From positions 1,116,001 to 1,180,000 of the forward strand of contig NZ_OY781106.1 in NCBI RefSeq assembly GCF_963676475.1: 64,000 bases of DNA. The letters run 5' to 3'. The first letter of the stretch is position 1. Each line of letters starts with the position of its first letter. The position numbers and the translations under genes are program-made. Of this stretch, positions 63,722 to 64,000 are shown piece by piece. The notes under the pieces were generated by a model. That model was not told the DNA's origin. It made no database searches and was given only the letters and a program-made list of their open reading frames with translations. The DNA comes from an uncultured Celeribacter sp. (lineage in GTDB: Bacteria; Pseudomonadota; Alphaproteobacteria; Rhodobacterales; Rhodobacteraceae).

Positions 63722-64000
63722 TAAACACGCTTCGTACTTTGACGGCCGCTGGCGCACTTGCCCTAGCCGTGGTCCCGGCAGTCTCGATCTTTGGGCCGAC
63801 TTCCGCATATGCGAATCCGGTCACCCCGGAGAAATTATGGGGCGATTTCAGTTCGCCAGTCGGCATGGCCTTCGACTCGACCGGAAATCTTTTCATAGCC
63901 GAATGGAGTGCGGGGCGTGTCTCTAGCATCGACCCAACCGGAAACCGCAGCACATTCGCGGATGGGCTCTCCGGTCCCTCGGGTCTGGCAATCGCCGCTG
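63718..64000 (+). CDS. Secreted NHL-repeat/SMP-30-like beta-propeller protein (partial)
   Basis: Signal peptide (LRTLTAAGALALAVVPAVSIFGPTSAYA) followed by NHL-type blades (FSSPVGMAFDSTGNLFIAEWSAGRVSSIDPTGNRSTF, LSGPSGLAIA). The gene runs off the right edge. It overlaps the CMD stop by 4 bp and belongs to the MerR-driven unit. Confidence 0.82.
   Translation, partial: MINTLRTLTAAGALALAVVPAVSIFGPTSAYANPVTPEKLWGDFSSPVGMAFDSTGNLFIAEWSAGRVSSIDPTGNRSTFADGLSGPSGLAIAA

Overview
The window looks like an alphaproteobacterial chromosome, most likely from the Rhodobacterales (Roseobacter group). The basis is high GC, the der-bamB-TPR gene order, the betI-betC-betB-betA operon divergent from choXWV, and a BioR-type biotin locus. 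The species assignment is inference.

Positions 1-21,980 are ordinary core-like sequence. On the minus strand come der (partial), a BamB-like lipoprotein and a TPR membrane protein. An RND efflux pair follows on the plus strand. Then come dusA with a methyltransferase, a flavin reductase, and the complete choline-O-sulfate/choline to glycine betaine system (betICBA plus the choXWV transporter) with a candidate BetI operator between the two halves. A polyamine-type ABC operon at 19.3-22.0 kb is decaying: two of its genes carry in-frame stops and the third is cut by an IS3 element.

Positions 21,974-26,100 are a mobile-element junction. They hold an IS3-family element whose two transposase frames each carry a copy of the same ~42-nt mini-element, a beheaded large serine recombinase, the 3' half of a tRNA-Arg(CCG) gene that looks like an attachment site, and an intact tyrosine integrase.

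Positions 26.1-38.6 kb are accessory. They contain a BioR-bioY-bioB biotin cluster with three BioR boxes, a PdxR-like regulator divergent from a glutamine amidotransferase/MOSC/pdxY operon, a catB-type chloramphenicol acetyltransferase, LysR-linked SnoaL/SDR genes, a GNAT-like protein with a LysR partner, and a strip of transposase and integrase relics.

Positions 38.7-44.9 kb are the most striking part. A Tat-exported cupin protein, a GH31 protein with the sequence hallmarks of an alpha-1,4-glucan lyase (nucleophile motif WQDMT), and a beta-propeller protein lie in one direction. The cupin and propeller proteins resemble the two main parts of the fungal bifunctional enzyme aldos-2-ulose (1,5-anhydrofructose) dehydratase. 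Together they suggest a bacterial anhydrofructose pathway (alpha-glucan to 1,5-anhydro-D-fructose to ascopyrone/microthecin-type products) with a split dehydratase flanking the lyase.

Positions 45-64 kb begin with back-to-back relics of an AraC regulator and a shikimate dehydrogenase. A six-gene minus-strand operon follows (cyclopropane-fatty-acid synthase, MDR alcohol dehydrogenase, and a three-subunit membrane dehydrogenase of the fructose/gluconate/sorbitol type, then a flavin reductase). After that come redox and transport genes (aldo/keto reductase, LLM oxidoreductase, two MFS carriers, shikimate dehydrogenase, LysR, IclR, ABM monooxygenase, heme-binding-like protein), a group of broken genes (MFS, RidA, KefB-type), and a MerR-controlled locus in which the MerR gene itself has an in-frame stop. 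All family calls were made by eye from the sequence; no database search was run.
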